Part shown: positions 1 to 11,871 of the stretch, piece by piece
Layout of the letters: each line of letters opens with the position of its first letter
Numbering within the stretch: position 1 is the stretch's first letter
NCBI GenBank assembly: GCA_013399695.1
Contig: VXAU01002498.1
Location: 248,001 to 312,000 of the forward strand
DNA: 64,000 nt
Direction of reading: 5' to 3'
From: Formicarius rufipectus
Taxonomy: Eukaryota; Chordata; Aves; Passeriformes; Formicariidae
Notes under the pieces: model-generated
What the model was told of the DNA's origin: nothing
Seen by the model: only the letters and a program-made list of their open reading frames with translations
The model's database searches: none
Position numbers and translations under genes: made by a program

Positions 1-3000
1 ACCTGCAAGGTAATAAATAGTCTCCCACTGCAAATAACAGAGTTCACCAATAGTCCAAAACATTTCTGTCAATAAATCTATTCAGATTTACATGAAGGAC
101 AACACAGGCTGGATGAATTGAAGGGACAGGGAGAGAAGGGGATAGGTTGGGGTTTAATAGAGGGAGATAGTTGCTCTCAAAAATTAATGATCCATAACAC
201 TGGAATATGAAGTTTGGTGGTTTTTTTTTCCTCTTACAAGTGCTGTGCAGGCATATGTAACACAGTTTTCTACATACTTATGCAGATCAATGATTATAAC
301 CTTCCTGCTACAAATGAGGCTTTTTTTCATTCTGGTGCAAAATGTACTGTACTGTAGCTACGGTCTCAATTTCTACTTTTTGGGAGAAAATTTCAGAAAT
401 ACTAGACTATGTTGTTCAGTAAAATTAATTTTTCAAAGGGATATTTGGAATGAAATACATTTATATTTTTTCTCTCCTATCAGAAATAAATGTGGGAATT
501 ACCTGAAAGTATAAAATGGCTGAAAGATGTAACATGCCAGTGTTATTTTAGTAATAGTATTAAATATTGATTATTTTACTGCATGATTGCCAAAATGAGA
601 ATCTTCATACTGGCACACTTGTAGCAGCTACTAAATTACATTGATTTGAACTTCTTTTTACCTATAGGGTTTCATAATTCAGCATTTGTCAATATCAAAT
701 CAATCCACCGCAAATTGAAGACACACTGTGGCTCTCCAAAAATGTAAAAAGTCTACTGATCTTTTCTTATCAGAGCAAAGCTTCAAATTTTCAGACCCAC
801 TCACTTTTGCAATATTTTAAATTAGGAAGTAGAACATGTGAGGACCTAAAAAAATTGATTTTAAATTTGTAAATGTAAGAATTTGGTGTATTTATTAGAT
901 GAAGAAATAATAGGACCCACTAGAATACAGTTGCAGAGATTAATAGTAATATTATTTTTATAATAATAACAACAACGATGATGATACAGGAAGAAACACT
1001 GCAAGAGTGCCTCAACATTATTTCTTCTTGCTGCTCTGATTAAAAGCATCTATCAGGGACTCCAAGTGCCCCTTGCACTGTCTTTCTTGCTTTGGTGTTG
1101 TTAAATGTGCACTAGAGCTAGATGGACACAAACAAATTACTTTCACTTAGAATTTAGTTCATGTTTTAAAGCAGATTTGCAGAAGTGCTTGGCTGGGACT
1201 ATAATCCATGTACAGCAGGAGCTGTCCTAGAAAGAAACCCCTGCTCTCTCCTCTTGCTGTGAGGAAGGAACCACATAGCAACAGTTTGGAATATACTGGT
1301 GTGCTTCAAGATGCTTTGTCATCTTAAATTCTCTGTCATGAGAACATCCTGTCATCTTAGCTGTTTGTGCAACATGTGTTGGATGGTTCTGTGAAAACAA
1401 TATAAAAGTCCTTTCCAAAATGATGCAAAAATTGGGGATGTTCCCAAGGGTCATGAAGGGATAAAAGGAGATTTTGATTCAGTCTCTAATTAGGAAGGAC
1501 TATAGGCTTTGAATGAATGGTTTCTGTCATGCCTTCCAGACCAAGCTGAAACGTTTTGCCGGGTCAAATAGAATCACAAGAAGATTTTTTTTTTTTCCCA
1601 TTGTAGTTTGAAATCTGAGAGAAGTAGTAATTGTCAGCAGAAAAAACTGCAATTCATTGAGTGATGCAGACTCCAGACTTCATGGATTAATCTGGAATGG
1701 AGCATAAGAGTCCACCTGCATTCCAGACTGCTTCAGGCTTCTGGTTTGTAACCCTGGGGTTTAGGATATAATCTATTACATGCCAGCTTCTCCTAGAGTT
1801 TATTGTTTGCAGAATGCAACTCATGAAGATGTGGTAGTTCTTTCTTCCCCTGGTGCCCAGCCACATGGAGCTGTGTTGTCTGCTAGAGTGTTGGAATTAA
1901 CAGATCTGGATAATTTAGCTCAGATGTTGTGTTCAGTCCCTGCTTCCAGCAATCTACTCTAAAAGCAATGTTTTAATCCACATATATTTGTTGTGCTTAA
2001 AAATGTGACCCACCTAGAATGCCAGCCTGGCTTCTGGTGGTAGCACATCTACACCCAGTCTTTTTTGCCCTGTTCTGTCATCTGTTGTAGTGGCTGGACT
2101 CCAGATATGTGGGTAGGGAAGTGGCTCAAAATTTCTTGGCTTTGTCCCTCAGATGAAGCTTCTCCAACATCCAGCCCAGAGTGTGGTGTGTGCCTGGGAC
2201 TGTCAGGCATCTCTGCAGTCCCCTGCCTGCCTCCTGTGTTTGTAAAGCCACCTGCAATGAGGTTCTGGCTCTACCACTGCCTCATATCCCAGCACAAAAG
2301 AGGGTAAGATTAAAAGTGAATTTGTGCCTCAGAAGAGGCACTGAGTAATCCTTCCTGGTCCCAGTTCACAAGGCATGCAATTCTTTGGACTGTTCCCCAC
2401 TTAATCATACCAAGTGTAACAGGGAAGAAATGCAGAGACCATAATTATGTCTCAGATTTCAGCAGATAACTGTCTGGGTGGAATCATCATTCTCATGGCT
2501 TGCTACAGATCCAAAATATTTCAGCATGTGAAATACTGTGAAGTATTTGCTCGGTCAGAATTAAAAGGGCTGAAAGCAATTCTTTCTTAATAGTATCCTT
2601 TCTTGTTAATGAATGAGTCAAAAGCAGGTTTTTTCCTCCCTGTCAAATGCCAATTTATCTTGAAAGTGTTTTCTTGATTACACTGAGTATCTGAAGAAAA
2701 TATTAGAGCAAACAACTTAGTGTACTCTATGGGTAGCTCTGTATTAATCTTTGCATAAGTAATTGGAAACCATATTGTGTATACAGGAATTGTGAAGTCA
2801 CTGAGCAGTTAACAGATGAACATAAGTATGTACTGCATTGCAAATATCATGCCTCCTCTTATGTTTTGGCAGATCTAGTAAACAAGCAGAGTAAACTGAA
2901 ATTCCAAGCAGTTACTTATCAACAGGCTTTAATGGTAATATGGATTTAAATAACATCTGAAGGAGATTTCTGCTTGGGTGAAGGCTGCTGAGCAAGGCAG

Positions 3001-6000
3001 CTGACAGGGTGCTAATAGCACCCAGATTAAATGGCACTGAGGGTTTCTGATCTCCTGAGTGGAAAACAAGCTGTCAGAGTCATGCAGCATATGAGTGGTC
3101 TTGTTGAGTGCTCAAGGGGCTGGTGGCAGCACGTGCACCTTCCCCCCCACTTGGTATTGCTTTGAAGACTTTAGTGTTGAAGATGTGGTGAGGTTGCCAC
3201 AGTGCTCTGGGTCATGAGGTTGGGTTGGTGCAACCTGCTCCAATGGGGACAGGGAGAGCAGCTGGGAGCCACCAGGAGACCCCAGCCAGGACTACTGGGC
3301 CAACCTTTCTTATCAGGCAGCATGTCTTGCAAGAAACCTGCTTCACATGTACTTTGTGATTCAAATTTCTTGTTGCCTCTTGTTACTTTAAAGCATGGGC
3401 TTGATTTTTTTTTATATTTTATAATTCCTATGGATTATTGCTCTGATTATGTTATAAAGAACTACTGTATACAGCAGAGGATGGGATATGATTGATCATG
3501 ATTGATCAAGTGGCACTTTTGTCATGTTAGTGCTTCTGTTAGAGTGGGCAGGTGGTTGGCCCTTCTAATGAAAAACAAGGAGTGTGTCTTTATCCTGATG
3601 GGGCAACCAAGTCTGGCAGCATTTAGATGAGGATTATTGGCTTTTGGGTTGAACTGAAAGGCCATTTTTTCCAGGTAATTGATAGAAGTGTCTGGTAAAG
3701 AAGTGGTAGAAGGATGGATTTTTTTCCTGAATTTGGCCTGAGGATTTTCTTGTGGATTTTTAAAATAATTTTTCCTGTTGCTTTAATAGAATGGTGAGAA
3801 GAGTTCTGGGCAGTGGTGGTGAAGGTAGTGCCTGAAGTGCAACAGCAAAGAAGTCTTTATTTCCCTGTAGCTTTTCAAACAGTTTGTTTAACTAATTAAA
3901 GAGAACAGACTCCCATGCTACCACTTGGATTTACCACGTCAATTTTCCTCTGAGAGCCTTGGCAAATGCAGAAACTTTCTGCTTAATACTCTTGCAGTGT
4001 GTGCTGCAATATGCCAATATCTGCAGATGGCATTACAAGGAGGTCCCTAAGTGCAGCTGACTGCAAAGGTTTCTACACTAAATTGTTGGATTTGAGGGTT
4101 CTTTTCAGTGATGATGTTGGGTTTGATGCTGGACCAGATGGATGTCACTTGTAGAAAAGGTGCATACTATGCAGAAAAGATTTGGGATGGTGGTATGCAT
4201 GGCCAAATACTCTCTTCCTAGCCTTAAATAATAGGCTCTAATCTGCTTCCAGATGTCTGCAGTCCTCCACGATATCTTTGAACCTTCAAAGCACAATGTT
4301 AAAATGATTTTATCTTTTGCAATCCCCTTAAAGTTTTCCCTGGCAGTGATAGCAACGATTTTGACTTTATTGCTTTCTGTGCAGGAGCAGGAACCCTGCA
4401 CCAGTCAGCCCTGCCCACCTGTCCCTGCTTTGTGTTCTGGGTTGAGGTCTGCCCTGGCCCCCCAAGCTGGCATTCTACACTGGTGCTGACCCATGGGAAC
4501 TATGCAGGCTTTGAGAACAGGGGAAGATAACACTTGGGCTTTGCTAGTCCCTGCAGTGCTGTCTGCTCCTGCTTGCCTTCATCCTGGAGAAGAGGTGGCC
4601 AGTGTCTGTCCCTTATGCTCTAAATGCCATCTGAACCTCAAGAAATGCTAAATTTTCTAATAATGATCTCGAGGATGCTGTATATTGCCTTCTTACCCAG
4701 CTAGTTAAACAAATAGGTGTTACTTTAACTTACAATGCAGATGCTTTCAGCAGATAACTGCCAGTTTTTCCAAAAATTTTCATGATATAACTGCTTTCTC
4801 TAATGCACATACAGGCATTTCTTACAGCAATAAAAGGGATTTTGAGCTTATAGATCTCTGGAACAACAGCCACATCCAGTTGCTAATTAGATAAGTACCA
4901 GATGTTGGCTCTCTTCTTCTCCTCTATCAAGTGCAGATCTCATCACTTTTGCTTGTATCCATTCTTTCTACTCATATAGAGCAGGAGTTATAATAACATA
5001 GACCCTCAGAAAATTTTCTATTGCTGCTCTTTTCTCACTGGTGTGTCAGACATTCTCTGCCAGATGACACTTCTCATCAGGACCTGCAGGCAGGGCTGCA
5101 ACCAATGTTTCTGCTGGTGACAAAGGCTGGTGTCAGTGTGGCCCTGCAAGGATTCCTCTGTGTTTGGATCAGAAAGGTTCCCACTTCTTATGCTCTTGTG
5201 CAAGACAGAGAGTCCTCTGTTAGAGCTACATGGACCACGGCCCCAGGGAGAGTGCAACTCACTAGGTAGAGGCAAAAACTGGATCAAACTGTCATTCCAT
5301 CCTCCTAATGTCATCTGGATTTATGAGGGGAATGAAGTGGACCCCTTGGAGCCTGGCTCCCCCTTGAGCTGCTTCACAGGTGCTCAGCCTTTCAAAAGGA
5401 GAGGGACATATTGCAGGGAGAGAAGAGGTACACGAACGCTGTGTTGACACACTTTGCTTGTTTGGCTGTTCCCCTAATCCATAGGATAATTTGCTTGTAC
5501 AGTTGCAGCAACTTTTTGCATAAATGGGAGAAAAATGGAGACATTTGTGTGCACATGTTCTAAAAGCATTTGGAGACTGGCTTAACAGGGCGGTGTTAGT
5601 CCCAAGATTCAACCCACTGTTGAGATGAATAGAGTAATTCACATGTTAGATACAAGAAAGCAGTAACACGGCCAGGACTAACAGGTCTTATTCTTTAATG
5701 TTGATATTAGCAGCTATCAAGGTTGAAAATTAACTCCTCTAATTTTTAAAGGCAAGTTCTATCACGTTGAGTTTGCCTGGGCCAGAGAAGCTAAAGAAAA
5801 TACACCAAATCAGTGCAGAAACTAATGACTCTCCTTCCACATCCAAGTTAAACTAAGAAGCAAAACCATATGATGAAATGTCTTCCTTTTGATAATTTTT
5901 GCTGCATATTTTTCAATATGTTTTTAAACTATTAATCATTAAGCTTTGATAAAATTGTGCCTTTTTGCTTTCTTCCCATGTCATTACAGAGAAATGAATC

Positions 6001-6329
6001 CCAGAAACCAGCATATGCCAGTGCCATACTGGGCACTGTGTTGTCTTGGCCATGGAGTTTTGTACAGTAGAAGGCTTTAAGGTTTTTATTTACATCTGAA
6101 TCCAAAAGATCCCTTATGATCACAGCTACTAGTCCCATCAGCATTCTGATACTTAAAGAAACCAAATGTTACTCGTTTACTTTTTGGAGGATTTCTAGTA
6201 TGCAGTTTCCTTCTGTGAGACTTGAATGAAGCAAAGCTGACCAGAAAAACTGTGTACAATATTGACAGAGAGGGCCCTCCCCATCCTGTTGCAGCTACTG
6301 CTGTGTGGTGGGTAGTCCTTGGCCAGGTG
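1..6329. other. Non-coding unique sequence, no gene recognised
   Basis: AT-rich, CpG-poor sequence with GC-richer patches near 2030-2310, 3100-3330, 4380-4640 and 5030-5420. Open frames are short; those at 5018-5642 overlap on both strands (longest 116 codons) and match no family I know. Small structures seen: a 12-T run at 1585-1596, a 17-bp near-palindrome at 3007-3023 (8-bp arms, 1-bp centre), and an exact 10-bp tandem duplication at 3489-3508 (unit tgattgatca). No promoter-like CpG island, RNA gene or recognisable transposon was found here. Confidence 0.7.
3007..3023. repeat. Short perfect inverted repeat
   Basis: The arms gggtgcta and tagcaccc are exact reverse complements around a single central base. 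An 8-bp stem like this is expected by chance several times in 64 kb, so no function is implied. Confidence 0.6.
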
Positions 6330-6770
6330 CCTACCCAGCTGCTCTCTCATGCCCTCTAGAGAAATGGGAAGAAAATAAGATGGAAAAGTTCATGGGCTGA
6401 GGTAAAGACAGGAAGCGCACTTTTCAGGTACCAACATGGGCAAAGCAGATTTGGCCAATGATAAAAAAATGCAAATTGCAACAGCACTGTTTTCCTACCC
6501 CAATCTCCCAGGCTCAAATCCCCTTCTTCATTCTCAACTCCTCCTCACCAAGTGTCACAGTGGGGAAGGGTGAGTTGTGGTCTGTCCTGAACAGCTCTCT
6601 GCTGCTTCTTCCTCCTCATCCTCTTCCCATGTCCCAGCTTGGGTCCTGCCCAGAGGCTGCAGTCCTTCAGAGCTCTTTCCTCTTGCACCAGCATCTCTGA
6701 CAAACACCACTGCTCTGTGTGTGCAGCCACACTATTTCTCCTCCTTCCTTGTTGGCAGGGAAGAGCTGTA
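6330..6770 (-). mobile_element. Decayed ERV/LTR-type avian repeat
   Basis: The order of phrases follows a repeat family I recognise from bird genomes. A 'gctctctcatgcc' block comes first, then 'aagttcatgggctgaggtaaagacagg' (approximately 6386-6412), then a 'catgggcaaagcagattt' block near 6435. A C-rich segment with 'cccaggctcaa' follows near 6507, then a G-rich 'cagtggggaa' block. Last come a 'tgctgcttcttcctcctca' block near 6600 and a 'cagaggctgcagtccttcag' block near 6652. By the usual LTR orientation the element lies on the minus strand. It is divergent, has internal deletions and keeps no coding capacity. Frames of 64-91 codons cross it on both strands and are not genes. I do not remember the formal family name, and both ends are approximate. 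Confidence 0.62.
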
Positions 6771-8689
6771 ATGTGCTTGTCTTGCACGGTGTTCACAGAA
6801 TGGTGTGGATGATTTGGCATTTGCTCCTTGCAGATGCAGCTGATTTTGGAGGTGAAACCAGGAGGGAGAACTGTGCCTGCTGCTGGGTGTATTTACTCTT
6901 TGCTGTAGTTATTTCCACCTGTCATCACTATTTCTTTATTTCTGTGAGCATGTGGCGTGTTAACAGAAGTTAGCTAAATTTAGCAGTTGCCTTTGTGAAT
7001 TTAGCCCTTCTGCTTTTTAATATGGGTGATCACATAGCAAAGTGACAGGCAGTGAAGGAAGAAGAAAGCAGGACTCTTTTCCACTGAGTTAAATGTAAGG
7101 AGTAGCATTTCTCTTCAGTCTGTCAGAGCTGAACTCCTTTGGAGTCAAGTGAGCAGAACTGCCAGGTTATGTGAGAAGCACCTCCCCCTCAGGAGCCTTT
7201 CCACTGCCCTCTTCCATAACCAGCAGTTACAGCCGTGCTTGCTGCTCATTCAACTCAAACCTTGCTCTGTAAGAGTTCTCAGGTTTTGCTTTCACTTGTG
7301 CTGACTGGGTTTGGAGGGTTTTTCCCCTATTATAGCCATCTGAATGGAAGTGATTTTGTGGTGAGCATTTTTTTCACATTAAGGAAAAAAAATACTGCAT
7401 TTACTTTGAGGCTGAATTAGATTCAGGTGAAATATTTAGCAGGTCAAAGAAGTGCTGGTTAGAGTCAATTTTAACTTGATTGACCTGCTTAGCCAATCAA
7501 AGTGATCTGGGAATCTTGCAATGCTTAGAAGCATGTACTCTGTCCTCATAAGGTAGGGATTTTGCATATGCGAACATTTGCTTTGGAAAACTGACTCCTT
7601 TATAGATCTGTATCTGCTGGAATAAATTGGATTTAATTATCAGCAGGAAGGTGCCCAGATTAATCCTTTTACTATAACCAAATTATACTGCATCAAATTT
7701 ACTTCTTAAGGGACTATTTGACTTCTGTGCAATGAGCAAAAGAGACTTGACACATCCTGTGCTGAGATACAGATACATGTAGATTATGTGAATTCAGAAT
7801 CTATTGTACTCTGTTTAATCTTGGTTTATTAAGTCTATGATATGCCACTCAAATATGTCTGGCTTTTTTATTTTTTTTTATTTTTTTTTTTACTCCTCTT
7901 TCAAACTCATCCTCTGTATACTCATATTTCATATTTTTGTAATTCTTAGTTTAACTGTAGCCCAATGTGTAACCAACTTTTTGATGTGGCTAATTCTGGA
8001 AGGGCCACAAGACTGGTGAGAAATGCAGTGACATCCCCCAGCCCTCTGAGATGGGGAGCAGAGTGGTGGTCAGAGAGGGAGCACTGGAGGAAACGTTTGG
8101 AAATCTAAACATGATTGCCTAGGACAGAATTTGGCATAGAACAGTGACACACCAGGCACTGTGGAAGGGAAAATGCTTGGGCTCAGGTTCTCATCTGGAG
8201 GTTGTCCTTTCAGTATGCTGCTGGTAGCAGACATGCTCCAGAAGCATTTAGTTTAGGCCAAATTCTAATGAATAGAAGAGCCTGAAAAAGTGCCTGTTAT
8301 CATTATTACGCTGCACTTGATGACAAGAAGAGGTTTGCATTCACCCTTCTCTCTCCCAGGGGCAAAGATGAAACCCTGGAACAGTCAGTGGTTTACATTG
8401 TGTCTGATGCTGCAGCTCCTTAGAGGGCTCCAAAAAACAGCAACTCCACCACATGCTGCTGGTTTGCCGTGGCTGGCAGGGTGGCACAGAGCATTCCCAC
8501 AGGGGAAGTTGCCTGCAGCTTAACAGTGGCATCTATTTCTTATACCGTATTAAGTTTTGTTACCGTACCTGACATCAGACCTTAAGACAGTGGTTGTATG
8601 AGATGAAGTTGTGTTTTGTGTACTGAAGTGCATTTACAGTAACAGGATCAGCTTTTAGAGACTTTTCTTTTACAAAGAGCTGGCACAAT

Positions 8690-8785
8690 GGCTTGGGCTA
8701 AAGATAGACCATGTGCATTGCCAAGGCCTAATAAGGGCTTATAATATAATGATGATTAGCAGACTAAATCGCTCCAATTCTGCAA
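8690..8785. promoter_or_regulatory. Candidate conserved non-coding element (weak)
   Basis: A dense cluster of short AT-core words set in otherwise mixed sequence: 'ggcctaataagggctt', then 'ataatgatgattagc' and 'gactaaatcgctcc'. TAAT-type cores suit homeodomain factors. This is only a compositional impression with no alignment behind it. Confidence 0.18.
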
Positions 8786-9671
8786 AAGGAGGCAATTTCT
8801 TTGTGTGTCCTTTGAAGCAATGGTGGAGATTTTGACAGCAGGTTTTTCCCTTGCCACTTCATGTAAATTCTTGTGCAAAAGAACACTTTTTTCTTTTCAG
8901 GTGTAGTCACAAGATCAAATGTATGTGTCGATAAATTAAGCTGATATGTAGAAATTGTAAAAGAAATTTAAAGGTATATGTGCTGTGCATGAGTATGCAA
9001 ATATATAGAGACATATATCTATATATGCACACACATCTGATTAATGAACTTTGAGAGCCTTTCTGAACAGTAACCAATTTCTCATTGTCCTTCATGAGAT
9101 CCATAATAAGACTAACATACTAAGACTTCTCTAGGCTGACACAGTCTGTTTCTATGGAAAGTGCTTTCTTTAAGGCTGTATCCAAAAGATCACCACCCTG
9201 GCACAGAGGAGAAAAATAATACAGAGCTCCTGCCATCAGAGACAAATAGTTTTCTCCCTCAGTACACATCTCAGCTGCTAAAAGTGTGCTGCAGCAAGGA
9301 AATCCATTTACAGTTTTTCTTTTACATAACAGTTGCCATGCCCTTAAGAGCCCCTGGTTGTTTCCATATTCTCTCCTCCAGTTGTCCTGCAGTATAACTG
9401 CAGTAAAAAGCCTGTTTATGGAGAACTGGTAGTGTTCTGCAACGTGTCTCTTAGCAAACCTTACAGGTCAAAAGCATGTTTTATCAGATTTCCAAGTTAT
9501 CTCAAGTAATGATGTGGAGGTTCCTACTTTTTTCATCACATGAGTTCTTTACCCAAGTGCAGGTACTTTTTACAATATCAGTCTTACTGTGAGCATACCT
9601 ATGAAGGTAAAAGGCAAGTGGGGATGGACTGGCCTTGTAATTGCCATATGCCTTATTGGCATAATCTGTGT

Positions 9672-9780
9672 CAGGGGCAGTTGCTTATACCTGAGCTGAA
9701 TTCCCTGTTGGGGTACCTGTTTGTACCTGTGCTGGATTCCCTGTCAGGAGTAACTGCTTATAGCTGTGCTGAATTCCCTC
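9672..9780. repeat. Minisatellite, three ~36-bp units
   Basis: Three imperfect tandem units lie at 9672-9708 (37 bp), 9709-9744 (36 bp) and 9745-9779 (35 bp). Each carries a 'ctg(a/t)gctg(a/g)attccct' core, and units 1 and 3 share an 'actgcttata/gttgcttata' segment upstream of it. Unit 2 is the most diverged in its first half. A frame of 82 codons (9540-9788) runs through it, but nothing else suggests coding. A small array like this is a plausible length-polymorphic locus. Confidence 0.85.
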
Positions 9781-10740
9781 CCTGCTGAGTGCTGGGAGCA
9801 GCTGCCCTCCCTGCACAGTGTAATGCACTCCTGAGCCATCTTTCTGTGTATTAGCTCTGTTTCTTTGACTCCTTCACCTTTGATCCTTTTTTCCCCTCCT
9901 TGTAACTGCGTATGCTGTGACCAGACTTCTGCATACAACAACAGTCTTATTTCATATTGTGTACTTAGGAGGGCTTTTGTTTGTTCAGATCTGCCATTTT
10001 CCTCATTATTGTTGTGCCTGCCCCTTTTGTTGAGCTCCATAAACTTAGTGCCCACTGTTTAGCAGACTGGAAGACTCCATGAGTCTTTGTCCTTACTCTG
10101 CTTTGATCCTACACTGAATAGAAGCTTGTTTAATACTTTAACCCGTGTTGCACTGACATACCTGTTGATGCAGCTTCCCCATGTGTCTTTTACACCATGC
10201 TAACACACTGATCAGACATTTGTTTCTTCCTAAGCACTTTCAAATGCTGTTGTCTCTGCTAACATTTATTTTTTGGATCACCTTCCCCCAAAGAAGCCAT
10301 AAATCTATGAAATTGTCTTCTGTCACCAGTAATTCTGTTTATATGATTGAGCTCAACATGATCTTAAAGTAGGGAACTGGGCTCAAGCATCAGAGAGGTA
10401 AGTGCAAGGAAGGAAACCCAGAGCAGATGACAGCTGGTCAGCAAAACTGGATCTGGTGGTTGTAACATATTATAAACATGATGTGTGGAACATGTGGCCA
10501 AAATGCAGTGCTGCTAACAGAAAGAAAAAGAAAAATGAGCTAATTTTAGTTTGGGATATCTTAACTGGACTCTTGTATCCAAGATGAGGGAGAGATGTTG
10601 CTTTATTTTTCCTGGGATTTTTGAGCCTTTGGTTAGATCATGGATACAGCCCTGAGTTTCACCCTTTCAGACAGACATGGAAAACATGAGAAATATGAAA
10701 GGCAAAAAATAGAAATGAGGAGTTTGGCAGACTTAACCTC

Positions 10741-11150
10741 TGAGAGAAGGTTGAGGAAATTAGATTATTTTGCTCTAGGAAAAAAAGAAGGCTGAAGGAA
10801 AGTACAGTGACAAATACCTAGTCTGTAAAAGATGCTATAAAGAAGACTGTGATTTCTTTTTTTTCTGAATTCTCTGAGGGTAGAACAAGAAATAATCAGC
10901 TTTAATTGTTGAAAGAAGATACAATGCAGGTACTTAAAAACCCCAAACTTTTGCACTGTAAAAATAGTGGAGCAGTAGAAGCAGAGGCAGCTGGGTATGG
11001 GGTAGGGCATCCTTAGAGAGTTTTTCATAAGGAGGTATTAAAAAAACATCTGTCAAGGGTTGCCTTGGGTATTCTTGATTTTCCCCACAGCACAGGAGAT
11101 GGAACAGGTGATTTATGGAGATTTTTGTCAGACTATTTGTATGTTCCTGC
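10741..11150 (+). mobile_element. CR1 LINE relic (3' part), old and 5'-truncated
   Basis: The text follows the 3' end of a CR1 retrotransposon in sense orientation. It begins with a 'gagagaaggttgaggaaatt' segment, then 'agaaggctgaaggaaagtac'. Next comes 'gagggtagaacaagaaataa' near 10877, then 'actgtaaaaatagtggagca' near 10957, 'aaaacatctgtcaagggttg' near 11043 and 'cagcacaggagatggaacag' near 11089. These blocks are in the CR1 order and spacing. The terminal 8-bp CR1 repeats are lost, and the start is the usual 5' truncation. The divergence indicates an ancient subfamily. Frames of 87 and 88 codons on the minus strand inside it are not genes. Confidence 0.88.
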
Positions 11151-11604
11151 CATAGACTGTAGCCTCTCATTTTTACTGTATTTTGATTGCTATGATACAA
11201 AATTGAAATAGTTCAACAGAACTCCTCCAAAGGCTGTAATAAGATCTCACAATGAGAAATGTGGTGGATATTGCAGAAAATTCATTTTGTGTGCCATAGA
11301 GCAGGTGTTGTACATCTTATAACAGAGCAGAGGCTATTGTGTCTTGTAATAATGGAATTATGAGTTTGGGAGTTCTCACAAAGGGCATTTTCCAGACTTG
11401 CTAGTTTGTCAGGCTACTGCTTTTTTTGCTTTTTCCTTGGAAGTCCAGCCTGAATAGATTTCTTCATGTAACAATATAAATGTGCTTTTGCCATTTCAGC
11501 TTATTCTGTCTACTCTGGAAAGGGAGAGAGGCAGAGCAAAACACTCAGTTCAGTTTTAAATACAGAAAGCTAACATTCAGAGGTATTTTTTTAAACTTTT
11601 TCTT

Positions 11605-11645
11605 AAGGTCAAAAGGGACCTTTTAGATTATATCATCTGACCTTG
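11605..11645 (-). mobile_element. Possible ancient CR1-related scrap
   Basis: 'Aggtcaaaagggacctttta' followed by 'gattatatcatctgacctt' resembles the conserved segment near the 3' end of old amniote CR1-type repeats, read antisense (an '...agaagggacc...gatcatctagtctgacct' pattern). Similarity fades right after 'ctgacctt', so this is a fragment of about 40 bp at most. Confidence 0.42.
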
Positions 11646-11818
11646 GCTTGCTTTAATTTATTAACAGCATCAGTGCTGGTTACAAAATGGTTTCTGATCA
11701 TGACATGGCAACATTCATATTCAAGAGCTAGAATATCCTCACGTGCCATCCTAGACTGGTGTGCATGCACTTCTGTATATGGACACATTCTTACTGATGC
11801 TTTTGTTTACATCAGTTC

Positions 11819-11871
11819 CAGTCCTGAGCCTGACTTTGCAGGAGTCATGTGAGTTTGCAGACTCAGGACTG
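11819..11871. repeat. Inverted repeat, 10-bp perfect arms
   Basis: The left arm cagtcctgag (11819-11828) is the exact reverse complement of the right arm ctcaggactg (11862-11871), with a 33-bp spacer. The spacer includes 'tgcaggagtcatgtgagttt'. The arrangement resembles the palindromic, MITE-like old amniote repeats seen elsewhere in the window (20452, 44127), but it is too short to assign. Confidence 0.6.

Larger units (their letters stand above)
6771..10740. other. Non-coding unique sequence
   Basis: No gene recognised. It contains T-rich runs at 7864-7892, a short alternating AT tract at about 8999-9035, a homeodomain-site-rich stretch at 8690-8785 and the minisatellite at 9672-9780. At 10398 there is a good splice-donor-like sequence (agag|gtaagtg), but no matching upstream acceptor with an open frame was seen. 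Open frames do not exceed 103 codons and resemble no known protein. Confidence 0.7.

Noticed and set aside
5018..5642. Cluster of overlapping frames (98, 82, 105 and 116 codons)
   Set aside because: Several frames are open on both strands at once, which indicates composition rather than coding.
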